From the NCBI GenBank assembly GCA_018894105.1, contig CM032125.1, positions 29,993,032-30,057,031 on the forward strand: a stretch of DNA of 64,000 nt, written 5' to 3'. Shown here piece after piece: positions 46,259 to 56,471 of this stretch. The translations under genes and the position numbers were made by a program. Within the stretch, counting starts at the first letter, position 1. Every line of letters begins with the position of its first letter. The stretch comes from Jacaranda mimosifolia (taxonomy: Eukaryota; Streptophyta; Magnoliopsida; Lamiales; Bignoniaceae). The notes below the pieces were generated by a model that saw nothing but the letters and a program-made list of their open reading frames with translations, ran no database searches and was not told the DNA's origin.

Positions 46259-47215
46259 TCTGGCTTTGACAAGAAGTTTATAAGTTTTTGGATCAAAACA
46301 ACTCTCATTTTGAAGATGTAGAGATTCTCCATATTCCTTCTCGACTCTTTGAATTGCACGAACAATCCCTTTTAGCGGCTGAGGGCATCAAGCTTGGTTA
46401 GAGGAAATGTCAATTCTTTCAATAACTTACATGCCACCAGAGGTGACTCTCTTTTTATGTGATCTTCACCGCTGCTTGCTGGATTCAAGTCTTTAACATT
46501 GTTTCTTCCATCAAGATCATATTTTTGCTTGAATAAAAATAACGCCAATTCGAGGACTTCGCATCTTAATCTCAAATCAAACAATAGAAATATATGAGCT
46601 TCGCAAAGAATGCCTTGAACATCATGGATCTCTTTGAATAAAAATAATGTCAATTCGAGGGTTTCACACATTAATTTTGAATCAAACCTAGAAATATATG
46701 AATTCTTCGAAGAACACCTCGAATGCCGTGGATCTCCTTGAATTTGCTTGAGAGAATTGATGGATCCTTCGGAGTTTCTCTTGTCTGCTAGAATTTTTGT
46801 TGTTGTTGTCAAATGAGCTGGATTCAGCCATTTACATAGGTGCTTGATGGAAGATTTCTTGATTGACTTGATCTCCTTCAAAGGTTATTTCTTTGATAAG
46901 ATGATATGAAATATCAAGAGATAATATCATATATATTTGATTTGATAATATAAAATACCAAAAGATAATATCAAGATCAAATATTTTTAATGTGATTGGT
47001 CCATAGATGCAGACACTCTATCTCTAACACTTGTCAATATTTGATATGAATATAAAATAAATACTAAATTATTAATTAAAATTAACTATTTATCTTTTAA
47101 AATTAAATTTAATATATCCCAAAATTTAAATAGAAAATTTTAAATTAATATTTAATATATTATTTTACATGTGTCACTTCTCAATTGATCAAAAATTTAA
47201 TATTTAATTTACATA
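46259..47215. other. Unit-specific segment of unknown origin replacing the homologous spacer
   Basis: At 46259 the match to the other units breaks off after cactaattattattac and returns at about 47216 within the right end of the TAGGGCTGTAAAT MITE. The segment is more balanced in base composition than the surroundings in its first 600 bp and then AT-rich. No LTR, TIR or target duplication was found. Confidence 0.5.
46372..46881 (-). CDS. Hypothetical 169-codon open frame with an internal repeat
   Basis: Not recognised. The frame has a Lys-rich start (MKEIKSIKKSSIKH) and two similar blocks, MCETLELTLFLFKEIHDV and RCEVLELALFLFKQKYDL, about 38 residues apart. It ends LDALSR-stop. It lies in unit-specific inserted DNA, with no visible TATA box or splice signals, so it may be part of a mobile element or a chance frame. 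Its length is unusual for this AT-rich window. Confidence 0.22.
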   Translation of the reverse strand: MKEIKSIKKSSIKHLCKWLNPAHLTTTTKILADKRNSEGSINSLKQIQGDPRHSRCSSKNSYISRFDSKLMCETLELTLFLFKEIHDVQGILCEAHIFLLFDLRLRCEVLELALFLFKQKYDLDGRNNVKDLNPASSGEDHIKRESPLVACKLLKELTFPLTKLDALSR

Positions 47216-47281
47216 TGCCCTCTAAACAAATTCGAATACGAATAATAAAAAAAATTTTAAATATTTATTTACAGTACTAGA
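47216..47281. mobile_element. Right-end remnant of the TAGGGCTGTAAAT MITE (copy 3)
   Basis: About 65 bp (ccctctaaacaaattcgaat ... ttacagtacta) matching the ends at 20500-20565 and 39400-39468. The rest was lost with the replacement event at 46259. Confidence 0.65.
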
Positions 47282-47589
47282 AATAGAGATAGAACATGGG
47301 CATAAAGCAAATCCCATATAGCAAATCCCAACTTGGCAGCCTTCTTTATACTAAGGCACAATGCATCTAATTATATTAAGAAAAGGATCAACCTGAACCA
47401 TCAAATCAATACTATTGGGATAAGGAAAGAGGTAGCAAAGCTATCCAATGTAAATTTGGCAAAGGAAGATTCATATATATGGCCATTGGAAGAATTGATT
47501 TTCATGAGTACTTAAAAAGAAAATTCCAACTTACCTAAAATAGTTAAATCCAAGAGTGATGGAGTCAAAATTGAAAACACTAACTCATA

Positions 47590-48325
47590 ATCAGTGCACG
47601 TCAGGATAAAATGATAAAAGAATTTTCAAAAGTTTTTATTTTCTAACTTTCATGTTAATTAAAAAACATGCAGATTTTGAATTTGCTTTTTTTTTTTTTG
47701 GTGTCTTGGTGAATGTTTTGAATTGGATATTGAATAGATAGAAAATAAATTTAATTTCTTAGACGACAACATTTCAGGAAGTTTAGATCGACCTCGGAGT
47801 TCGAAATTGGCAGGTTGTATAAGCATTAATTACAGCTCTCGCCACCCATCCATCCGCATTAAATGCACTTGAACCACCATCTTGTTCACATTAAATAGAT
47901 TTGACGGTGAATCACATCTATATTGATGACGGTAAGGGCTTCCTTCTGGTCGGCTAGTCATTAGCAAAGTTCCAAATTAGGTCTAAAAGATCTAAGTTAC
48001 CCTTACTCATGAAAGACGAGATATGGAGTGTATCAGGGAAAAACTCATCTTTTCAGCCATTGCCAAACATAATAAATGATCTCTCTTTCAGAGACAAAGT
48101 ACGCTTTTACACATTTCTTAAGCCGCTACTCCGCCAAATTACCCTTGGGTCGAAAACTAACTTAAGCATCAGAAGATCTTAGCTGAGAACCCTCTCGGTT
48201 AGCCTAACATTTGTTCATTGGCCATAGAATTAAATCCACATCATCTAATTTTATCTTTCTGGTCGACCCATACCTTCTGGTCGAAATCGAGTAACCCATC
48301 TCACTAAAATTGATATCGTCATTAA
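47590..48325. repeat. LTR-like remnant, copy 3
   Basis: Long version, parallel to 20890-21650: cattcaggaagttt-like start, cattaatta, then acacatttcttaag, gaaaactaacttaagc and catttgttcattg. Confidence 0.4.
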
Positions 48326-48861
48326 TAAAAATATTATCAAAATTATTTCAAATTTTACGTACTTATATTATTAATTATAGAAATTAAAAATATATTTAAC
48401 CAGCATTGCATAATAATATGCTTATCCATTTTTTAGCTTAATTGTCATTAAATAAAGTTTTATAATTAAATAATATTATTTTTTCTTAATTTTTATTCGT
48501 TTCATCAAATTATTATGTCATAATAATTATTTAATTATAAATTTTTAAAATTAAAATTAAATTAATTACACGTCACTTCACAACATATATCAATCATAAC
48601 AAATATATACATCCATCCATCCATCAATTAACCATAATATCCACATATTTATTAAATTTAAAAATATATTTTCACTCTATAAACCCAATAAAAAAGTTAC
48701 TGATTGATATTTACAATAAAATTTTATCTCCTACAGAATAATTCCAAACAAACAACTTTATTTTTTATGTCTTTTAAGAACAAAACCAAATAGTGAAATC
48801 ATTCCTTAATTTTAATTCTCAAAACACTTTTATCCATAATATTTTTCAGAATTCACCCAAC

Positions 48862-48896
48862 TATAAGAAGAGTTGCATGGATTTATATCTTTCCAT
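48862..48896 (-). pseudogene. Residual start of a deleted PMEI gene (E-psi)
   Basis: Only the initiation region remains: the ATG at 48896 and scrambled early codons ending ATAAGAAGAG, directly fused to 3' flank sequence (attcacccaa). In intact copies this flank lies about 80 bp past the stop, so the deletion removed nearly the whole reading frame plus its immediate 3' region. The leader and TATA box (48967-48973) remain. Confidence 0.85.
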
Positions 48897-48966
48897 CTCT
48901 CTTAGATTATCTATGTGTTTTTCTTAGACGATTTGGTTATGGAAATATGGGATAGAAAAAGCTCTA

Positions 48967-48973
48967 ATTTATA
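48967..48973 (-). promoter_or_regulatory. Orphan TATA box at the E-psi locus
   Basis: TATAAAT within CCCCTATAAATTAGAGC on the minus strand, same spacing to the residual ATG as in the intact copies. It no longer drives a PMEI gene. Confidence 0.65.
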
Positions 48974-51046
48974 GGGGAGACTCCTCTTGGCCCTGTATTT
49001 TAATTTATATAATTATATCATATATTTCTATTTTATAAATGTCAATAAACGCATGTAATTTATAATTCAATGTTGATTTAAAAAATATTTTATATATTTA
49101 ATATTTACTTAAATATGAAATAAAAATAAAGCATCATAAAATGAAGAATTCGAAATGATACTATCAACTATCCCAAAAATATTTATGATCAATTAGATAT
49201 GAACTATTTGTGGTGCCGTCTAGTTACGTTTTACTATCATGAATATGGTGATAACATGGGAGACTGAGGATACGAATTAACAAGTGATCATTTTGAGTTG
49301 AGTTTTTAAAAAAATTTAAATTCAAGATCAAATTTGAAATTAAGTAAATAAATTGAAGTTACATGAACTAGTAAAAATTAAGCTAGCTTGATTCAAGCAA
49401 AAATATTGATATTTAAATTAATTAAATAATATTGAATAATATTATATTATTATATATTGTCAATTAAATTAACATAAGATTTTGCGTTATTTTTATTTTA
49501 CAGAGATCTAGATACGTAATTGTTATTAGTAATAAATCTCACTTTATTCTTAATAAAAATAATATTCTTAACAATAACACCTCAAAACAAAATTAAACAA
49601 TAGAAGCAGTAGGCTCAAGAGCTCTTGAAGATCTATATTTAAGCTTGATTTCAAGTATTTTCAAATTGCTTAAATGCTTGAACTCGAGCTAGACTTCGAG
49701 CTAAGTTTAATTTGAGCCGCGACTCAACACATTTTATAATTATTTAAAATAAAAACAAAAAAATAGACTATATAATGAGGTTGGGCAAGTTAATATTTTC
49801 TTTTTAAGAATTAATTATAGCTACATACATATAATTTGAATAGATAATATTATTTTAGTCATTCAACTATTATAGTACTAAGTGTTTTGCTTATAATATT
49901 TAGGTGTGAAATTCCAGCCGCCAGTGAGGAAAATTTTGAATTTGTACAGTGCGCTGGATATGATATTTTCTTTTGATCAGCTGGGAACAAAATGGGTTCA
50001 TTTTTTTATTTTCCTAAGGGTCCTAAAAGACATTTCCAAGAGCCAATAATGTCCAATAACAATTATTCTTTAAATATATCCTAATTAGGTTATGTCAACT
50101 TGGCCTTGGAAAATATGCATTGTCGATGAAAAGAAGCAGATCTGGAAAGATGTAATATACAACTTGCTCTCATATTATTAGGGTATAAATGATGCCACTT
50201 GTTTGGGAACTCATTAATTTGAAGTTCAATTATTGTTGATATTTGATAGAAGTATATATAACTAGGAGCTAGGAATCGTGTCTAATTTAGAAGTGGAATC
50301 AAGTCGAGTCGAGTTTAAGTTCGGGCTAGACGTGAATCGAGTTCGAACTCTATTTTAAGTTGATTTTGAACTATCTATATTTAGACTCAAACCTTTCGAG
50401 CTAGTATATATTTAAAAGTTATTTTTTATTGTATTGATAAAATACCTATTATATTACTATGTTTTATTTCGAGTATAAGTTTGAGTTTCAGTTTGAACTT
50501 GCAGTTATTTACAATTTATTTGATAATTTGAGCAAGTTCAAGATTAAATTTTAGGCTTGTCGAGTTCGAGTCTAATATATATATATATATATATATTTTT
50601 TTTTTTTAATTCAAGCTTGAGCTTGGAATTAGATTTTTCCCAAGCTTGGCTTGACTCAACTTGGTTCAATTGCACCCCTAATCTAGTCGTCTTTATATTA
50701 AAAGGGTTTACGGGTGAACTTATAAATTTTTTAAAATATCATATAAAGTGTTTGGAAGCTCGTAAAATAATAAAAGATGTTTAGTAAATTAATTTCTAAA
50801 AAGATCTAATAAACTCCCAAAATAAGATAAGGTTTTATAAGTTATTTTAGAAAAAAATAAAGAGCTCATATCTTATTCGTAAAATCTTAACAAATTCTTA
50901 TAATCTTAATCTTGTTTATTAAAAAATTGTCATTACTTAACATTGATCTTATTATTTTCAAGATTTTATTATATTTAAACATTTCAAATTCATATTTTTA
51001 AAATAAAATCTAGTATCTCATGAGTTCGAAAATTAGACATTTTATA

Positions 51047-51095
<49 letters not shown>

Positions 51096-51234
51096 GGTGG
51101 GTGGGAGCTTAATAATAAAATATTTTATATAAAATTAGTCAGATATTCTCTAAATTATGCATATATTCACATTAAATGGTATTTTGTTTTGTTAAATAAT
51201 AAAATCATCCTTTATATCTCATAAAAGTTTAATT
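48974..51234. other. Upstream region and spacer of the E-psi unit
   Basis: Noncoding, diverged match to the other units (ccagccgccagtga at about 49915, gatcagctggga at 49975, tcctaattaggttatgtca at 50081). The stretch 50220-50690 is unit-specific (gagttcgaac-type, gcttgagctt) with no recognisable ends. A 75-codon frame at 50557 is low-complexity. Confidence 0.5.
51044..51105. repeat. Compound microsatellite (AT)n(GT)n(GGGT)n
   Basis: (AT) to 51058, (GT) 51059-51087, then five GGGT units to about 51105. Confidence 0.95.
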
Positions 51235-52230
51235 CACTATAAAAAAAATGGGTATTAGTGATTGAAAAATCGGTTACTAAATATGCAAAAATCGATCACT
51301 AATAGGTTTAATGACAAGGGTTTTAGTGACCAATCTTTGTGTATGTTACTAATCAGTGACCGCTTATTTCAGTTACTAATTTTAATATGTCAAAAATATT
51401 TACCTTGGACTTTGCTTCTTCTTGGATTCGAACTCAAAACTTTTATTTTGTTCAAATAAGTAACTAACTACTATGCTACATGCATTTTCATGCATTTGTC
51501 TCAAAAATATAATATAAATAATAATTATAAATTAAAAAGTAATTACAATGTTCTTATGTATAAATTACTATTATTTTGCATTTTAAAATTAAGCAAAAAT
51601 AGCAATTATTCGTTTAATATTTGTGTAATATTTATTCAATATAATAACATACTGTATTTATTATTTATAATTATTACTTTTAAATTTTAGTTATATTTTA
51701 TCATAATATATTATAAACACATTAAAAAATAGTATATACATACTAATATGTATAGTAATAAACAGCTTTTTTTCTTTTTTATATAATAATTAGTTTACAT
51801 ATATATGTGGTAATATGTTTTTATGCTTATACATACAAATTAATATATAATCTTACTAATTATATTATAAGTATTTATTTACTCATAATACATGTATAAC
51901 ATATATATATTATTGATATGTCTATATTAATTAATTCTCTTTTTTCTTTCTTTATATAAGAATATTATTCTTGTTTATTTCCTTGTGTATCTATATATAC
52001 ATTAATAAATTAATGTTCAATTATATGAATATTATATAGAAATATTTAGCGATTATATATATTTTTTTTTTCGTATATACATATAGTATTATCAAATGTG
52101 TGTGTGTTTATAATAAACACAATATTTTATTACTTATATAGGTATTACATAAATTATATGCTTTCATATTACGCTCAATCAATCGCTAAAATTCGGTCAC
52201 TAAAGTTTTTTGTCTTTTTTTTCCTTTTTT
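51235..52230. mobile_element. CACTA-like insertion, about 1 kb, right end unclear
   Basis: Begins CACTATAAAAAAAATGGG within a spacer that is uninterrupted at 44580 and 57200. The first 130 bp and the last 60 bp carry repeated gttactaa/gtgacc/ggtcactaa motifs in both orientations, like the subterminal repeats of CACTA elements. The right end stops in a T-rich run (52205-52231) without a matching TATAGTG. Flanks share ttaatt. No transposase sequence. Confidence 0.45.
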
Positions 52231-52705
52231 TAATTGATTTGCTCCTGGCATGGAAAAATTGTATTCCATCCCCAAGTATAATATCTTCAAAGAGCTAAAA
52301 CACTACTAGCTCTCGTTGTATTAGGGTGCAATAATGTTGTTTGCCATTGAGACCACCAATTTGAACTGCAACTATTGCTGGTAGAAATAGATAAAATTAA
52401 GGACAAAGTGAAGAGCTGGTAGGCAAAATCATCAAATTGCAAATTTAACAAAGATTATATTTAAATAAAATTTTATGAAAAAATAATTTATTTATTTTTT
52501 GTGAAAATAATAAAATCGACATCCAAGTTTTATAAAAATTCAATCAACCTTCAAAATCAATATTCTCGATGCAAAGAGCTAAAACATAACTAGCTCTATT
52601 AATTGTATATATTAGGGTACAATAATATTAATTGTTTTGGTGCGACTCCTCAACCTGGAATGCGACTATCGTTATCACGTTTTTTATTGGGGGTACAATA
52701 ATGAC
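52231..52705. other. Array spacer, conserved landmarks
   Basis: Contains aaagagctaaaacactact (about 52290) and agagctaaaacataactag (about 52566), matching 44630-44990 and 57240-57610, and then breaks off at ggggtacaataatg. Confidence 0.6.
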
Positions 52706-53608
52706 ATGTTTGTTTATGTTTTGAGGTGTTTTGCCAAAATATTTTGGGAGAATGATATTTGAAAAGTAGGGTTAGGAGATGTGATATTATTTGTTTGTAT
52801 TTTGGGTTGTAGGTAAAGAATATTTGGAGAGAAAATTATTTATTTAGTTGTGTTTGGGTAAGAACAGATTCTACTATAGATATCACACCAGTCACTTTTT
52901 TATTGGGTTGTTGAGATGAAATACTTATTTTGACATTATTTATAAATGTGTACATACAGATTATAGGTAGAGTATCGAGAAAAGGATTTTAGGGTAAATT
53001 TTTAAGGGTATTTTGGGGATTATTTTATGTGTGTTGAAACGCAGGATTGGAGAATGTGATAATTTATTTGTTTAGAGAATGCTTGATTATATTTCTCTAG
53101 ACCAAAATTGTTTTGGAAAAATATAACCAAAAATATACCCATTTTTCTTTAAAACACTTAAAATTTTCTGTCAAAATACTTTCTCCTTTATTCATTATCC
53201 ACAAAACTTCCCCAATTTTCAATATATACACAAATATTGTATATGTAAGTATATATCTTATCTATTATATTAATATTCTAATAACAAAAAATTACTCAAT
53301 TTTACTTTCACCCCTAAAAATTCAATAAAAAAGTATTGATTTGACTGCTACAGTAAAAAATGTCTTCCCCTCCCCAAATATAAATAAACATACCAAAACT
53401 CTCTAAAATTAATTTTTAATTATTTTCCAAAATATAACCAAAAATCTATTATATTCCCCAACACAATTTTCACATTGTCCAATCTCACTTTCAACATTCG
53501 TTTTTTCAAAATATGTATTAAAATCACATAAAAAACATAACCAAACATTACTTTAAGCTTTAAAAGTTAAAAAATACTTTGAGAGTTTCTAAACAAACAA
53601 AGCCTAAA
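52706..53608. mobile_element. Foldback MITE, about 900 bp, GTTTGTTTATG family
   Basis: The first half (from catgtttgtttatgttttga) and the second half (to aaacaaacaaagcct) are imperfect inverted copies of each other over roughly 400 bp each; for example cacttttttattgggttg near 52890 pairs with caataaaaaagtattgattt near 53320. Related single arms lie downstream of the PMEI copies A, C-psi, D and E-psi, at 14013-14264 and at 63440-63692. Confidence 0.6.
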
Positions 53609-54281
53609 TTAACAATCATATTATGTTAATAATAATAGGTTCATGTAGTACGAGAAGAGAATCCTTATTAGGTGCAGGTTGATTGATAAATCACCAGTAA
53701 TAGTAGTGCGTGGTACAACTTTTTTGGGGAATAAACTTTTTCGCTGGGTTCCAATATGTTTTCACTTTCAAGATTAATAATTTCTAGCTTTCTTTTCATG
53801 ATCTTTTTGTTCTCTTAAACATTGGCAAGTTAATAATTCAGATAATTATTTCATCGTTGATTTGATCGATATTAAACAGTATCCTCATTTATGGAAAATT
53901 TTAATTTTTTTCTATTAATTTTTCTAAGTGTATTAGTAAATTTTTTAATAATTAATAAATTGGATAAATTTAATATTTTAAGTAAAATTTTAGATAGCAC
54001 ACGTAAATTTTTGAACTATCATAAATTATTGGTTAAATTATTTCCTCGATAACCTCTAATAATACTGTTGCATTTGGATCAAATATCTTACAATTACTGC
54101 ACTAGCAAATGGAAATTTTAATTTTATACACTTAATTGAGCCAAACTAATTATCCTTAATACAACTAGAATATTATAAAATATACTAAACAATTAATCAT
54201 CCCAAATATATATATATTTGATAAAAATAATCATATTTATCAATAATCACTAGTAATTAGAGCTAATTAAAAATATATAAT
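53609..54281. other. 3' flank of PMEI-F, noncoding
   Basis: AT-rich and not matched to the 3' flanks of the other PMEI copies, so a duplication or insertion breakpoint lies here. No gene seen. Confidence 0.5.
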
Positions 54282-54896
54282 TTAACCATGGAGGGCCGCG
54301 TAGCTATTGATGAGAGCCAACGCATTGCTCGTCATATGCGCCACCTTCACAATCTTCGTCCTCACCGCCGTCTTAACAGCGCCGTTCATAACTTTTCCGG
54401 CGAAGCCGTCCATGCATGTGTCCTCGTTTGTCAAGGCGGCGCTGATCCAAGTCTGAATGTCATTCATCGTCAGCCCGAAATTGGACCCTTTGATCTGATT
54501 CATCTCCGCCATCGACTTTCTGAACTGTTCCACCGAGTCGCTCAGCTCCTCCACGCAGTCCCGCATGGGGCCCACCTCCCGGCGGGTCATGCCGGCTCCG
54601 CGGGAGAGCTTGACCATGTCGACGGAGATGGAGCGGGCAGTCTCGAGGCTTACGGAGAGGGCGGCGTGGGCGAGGAGCTTGGGGTCTTGCTGGATGGCGC
54701 TTGCGTGGCTTGAGAGGGAGGAGTAGCAGAGGGCTGGGTAGGTGGTGGTGGAGCAGGAAATTCGGATGAACTTCGTGTCGGTCGCTCCGGCGGCTGGTCT
54801 GGCGGCGCAGCCGGAGTCAATGAAGGAGGAAATAAGTGTGAGCATTATAAGAAGAGTTGCAGTGGATTTACAGGTATAACTGCCCCAACTTTCCAT
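54282..54896 (-). CDS. PMEI-domain inhibitor (pectinesterase inhibitor 9/11-like), copy F
   Basis: Intronless, 204 residues, colinear with A and D. Signal peptide, the four cysteines at 48, 57, 114 and 161, and the conserved blocks are all present. Copy-specific changes include F25, K42, I46, E85, I90, P110 in the loop before the third cysteine, T143 and I151. Predicted secreted inhibitor of pectin methylesterase. The upstream region is closest to that of copy D, and the two share a MITE. Confidence 0.93.
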   Translation of the reverse strand: MESWGSYTCKSTATLLIMLTLISSFIDSGCAARPAAGATDTKFIRISCSTTTYPALCYSSLSSHASAIQQDPKLLAHAALSVSLETARSISVDMVKLSRGAGMTRREVGPMRDCVEELSDSVEQFRKSMAEMNQIKGSNFGLTMNDIQTWISAALTNEDTCMDGFAGKVMNGAVKTAVRTKIVKVAHMTSNALALINSYAALHG

Positions 54897-54966
54897 CTCT
54901 CTTAGATTCTCTCTGTCTTTTTTTCAGACTATTTGGTTATGGAAATATGGGATAGAAAGGGCTTCA

Positions 54967-54973
54967 ATTTATA
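54967..54973 (-). promoter_or_regulatory. TATA box of PMEI-F
   Basis: TATAAAT on the minus strand about 71-77 bp before the ATG. Confidence 0.75.
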
Positions 54974-56119
54974 GGGAAAAGAACTTAGGGGAACATACAT
55001 ACATATATATAAATTATTAAAAAAGAAAAACTAAGGGGGCCATATATAACTGAATAATAAAAAGTTTCAAACTTGTTCTAAGTAAATTCTAGCATTAGAA
55101 CTTTTGTTTGAGGATAATTTATTGCGTGTTGATCCTAACTTTAATATATTTTGTCATATATTTTTATTTTATAAATATAATTTAAACGCGTGTAACTTAT
55201 AATTAAATATTGATTAAAAATATTTGAACTGATTTTATTGAATCCTTCCTACCTGAAAAACATTTATCAATTAACATATGCTATTTGTGGCCCCATTTAA
55301 TTGTGTTTCACTATTGTTAATATCGTGATAATAAGAGTGCGAGTAAGGATACATCATCGAGTTGAGTTTTTAAATTTTTTAAGTTCAAGATCAAATTTAA
55401 AATTAAATGAATTGGAGCTCGACAAACTAGTACAATTAAGCTTGGATTCAAGCAAAAAAAAATGTTATTTAAATTTATTCAATTATTTTAATTATTTTGA
55501 ATAATACTATGCATGCTGTTATAACTTATATAGTGCCAATTAAATTAACAAAAAATTTTGAGTTATTTTTGTTTTACTATACCACATAGGAGTTATTAGT
55601 AATAAATATCATTTTATTCTTAATGAAATTAGTACTATATATTGTCACTAATAATAACATCATATATTTAAAATTGAATAAAAAAAGGAACATAGTAGGC
55701 TAGAGAGTTTTCGAACACCTATATTCAAGCATGATATCAAGTATATATTCTAAACTTGCTAAAGTATTTGAACTTGAGCTTGAACTCAGGTCAAGTTTAA
55801 TTCGAATCAACTCAATACATCTGACAATTTTAGGTAAAAAATGATGAGATTTATCATTTAAAAAAGATAATGCAAAACATTTGATAATTTAAATTGATAA
55901 TATTATTTTAATCATTTAAGAATTAGCTAAATACGTATAAAAACATGTAATAATTCAAATGATAAAATATTAATATTAAGAACTACTGTTTTGCTTGTGA
56001 TAAAGAAATGGCCATGTAGGATACTCTTAACCAAAATTTGAACTTTTAAACTGCCGCTAGAATCGAGATATGATATTTTCTTGTGATTAGCTGGAAAGAA
56101 AATGTGTCCATTTTCCTAT
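54974..56119. other. Upstream region of PMEI-F
   Basis: Noncoding; near-continuous match to 42448-43575. Confidence 0.6.
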
Positions 56120-56471
56120 GGGACCGTTCGATTTCATTTTCAAAACTTATTTTCATATTTTTTATTATTTTAAAAATAAGATACATTACTTTTTATATAT
56201 TTTTACTCAACGTCAATTTTATTTTCATTTTCAAAATACGTACCCCAATAATTTATATTCTTCCAATAATCTATATATATTCTCTCTCTCTATTCCATTA
56301 TTTTTATCTCTTTCCACCTACAACTTACTAAATCCATTATAATTATTATTTTTCAATAATCTATCTACCCGAATACAAATCAATTTTTAACTTATTTTCA
56401 CTAACTACTTTTCAATATTTTGAAAATGACGAAAATAAAAATTAAAAATGAAAATAAAACCAAACGGAGCC
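56120..56471. mobile_element. MITE, 352 bp, GGGACCGTTCGATTTC ends (copy in unit F)
   Basis: Same element and same position as 43576-43909. Left end GGGACCGTTCGATTTCATTT, right end reverse-complemented GGCTCCGTTTGGTTTTATTT. Flanks cctat and tatgtg could hold a short TAT target duplication. Confidence 0.75.
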
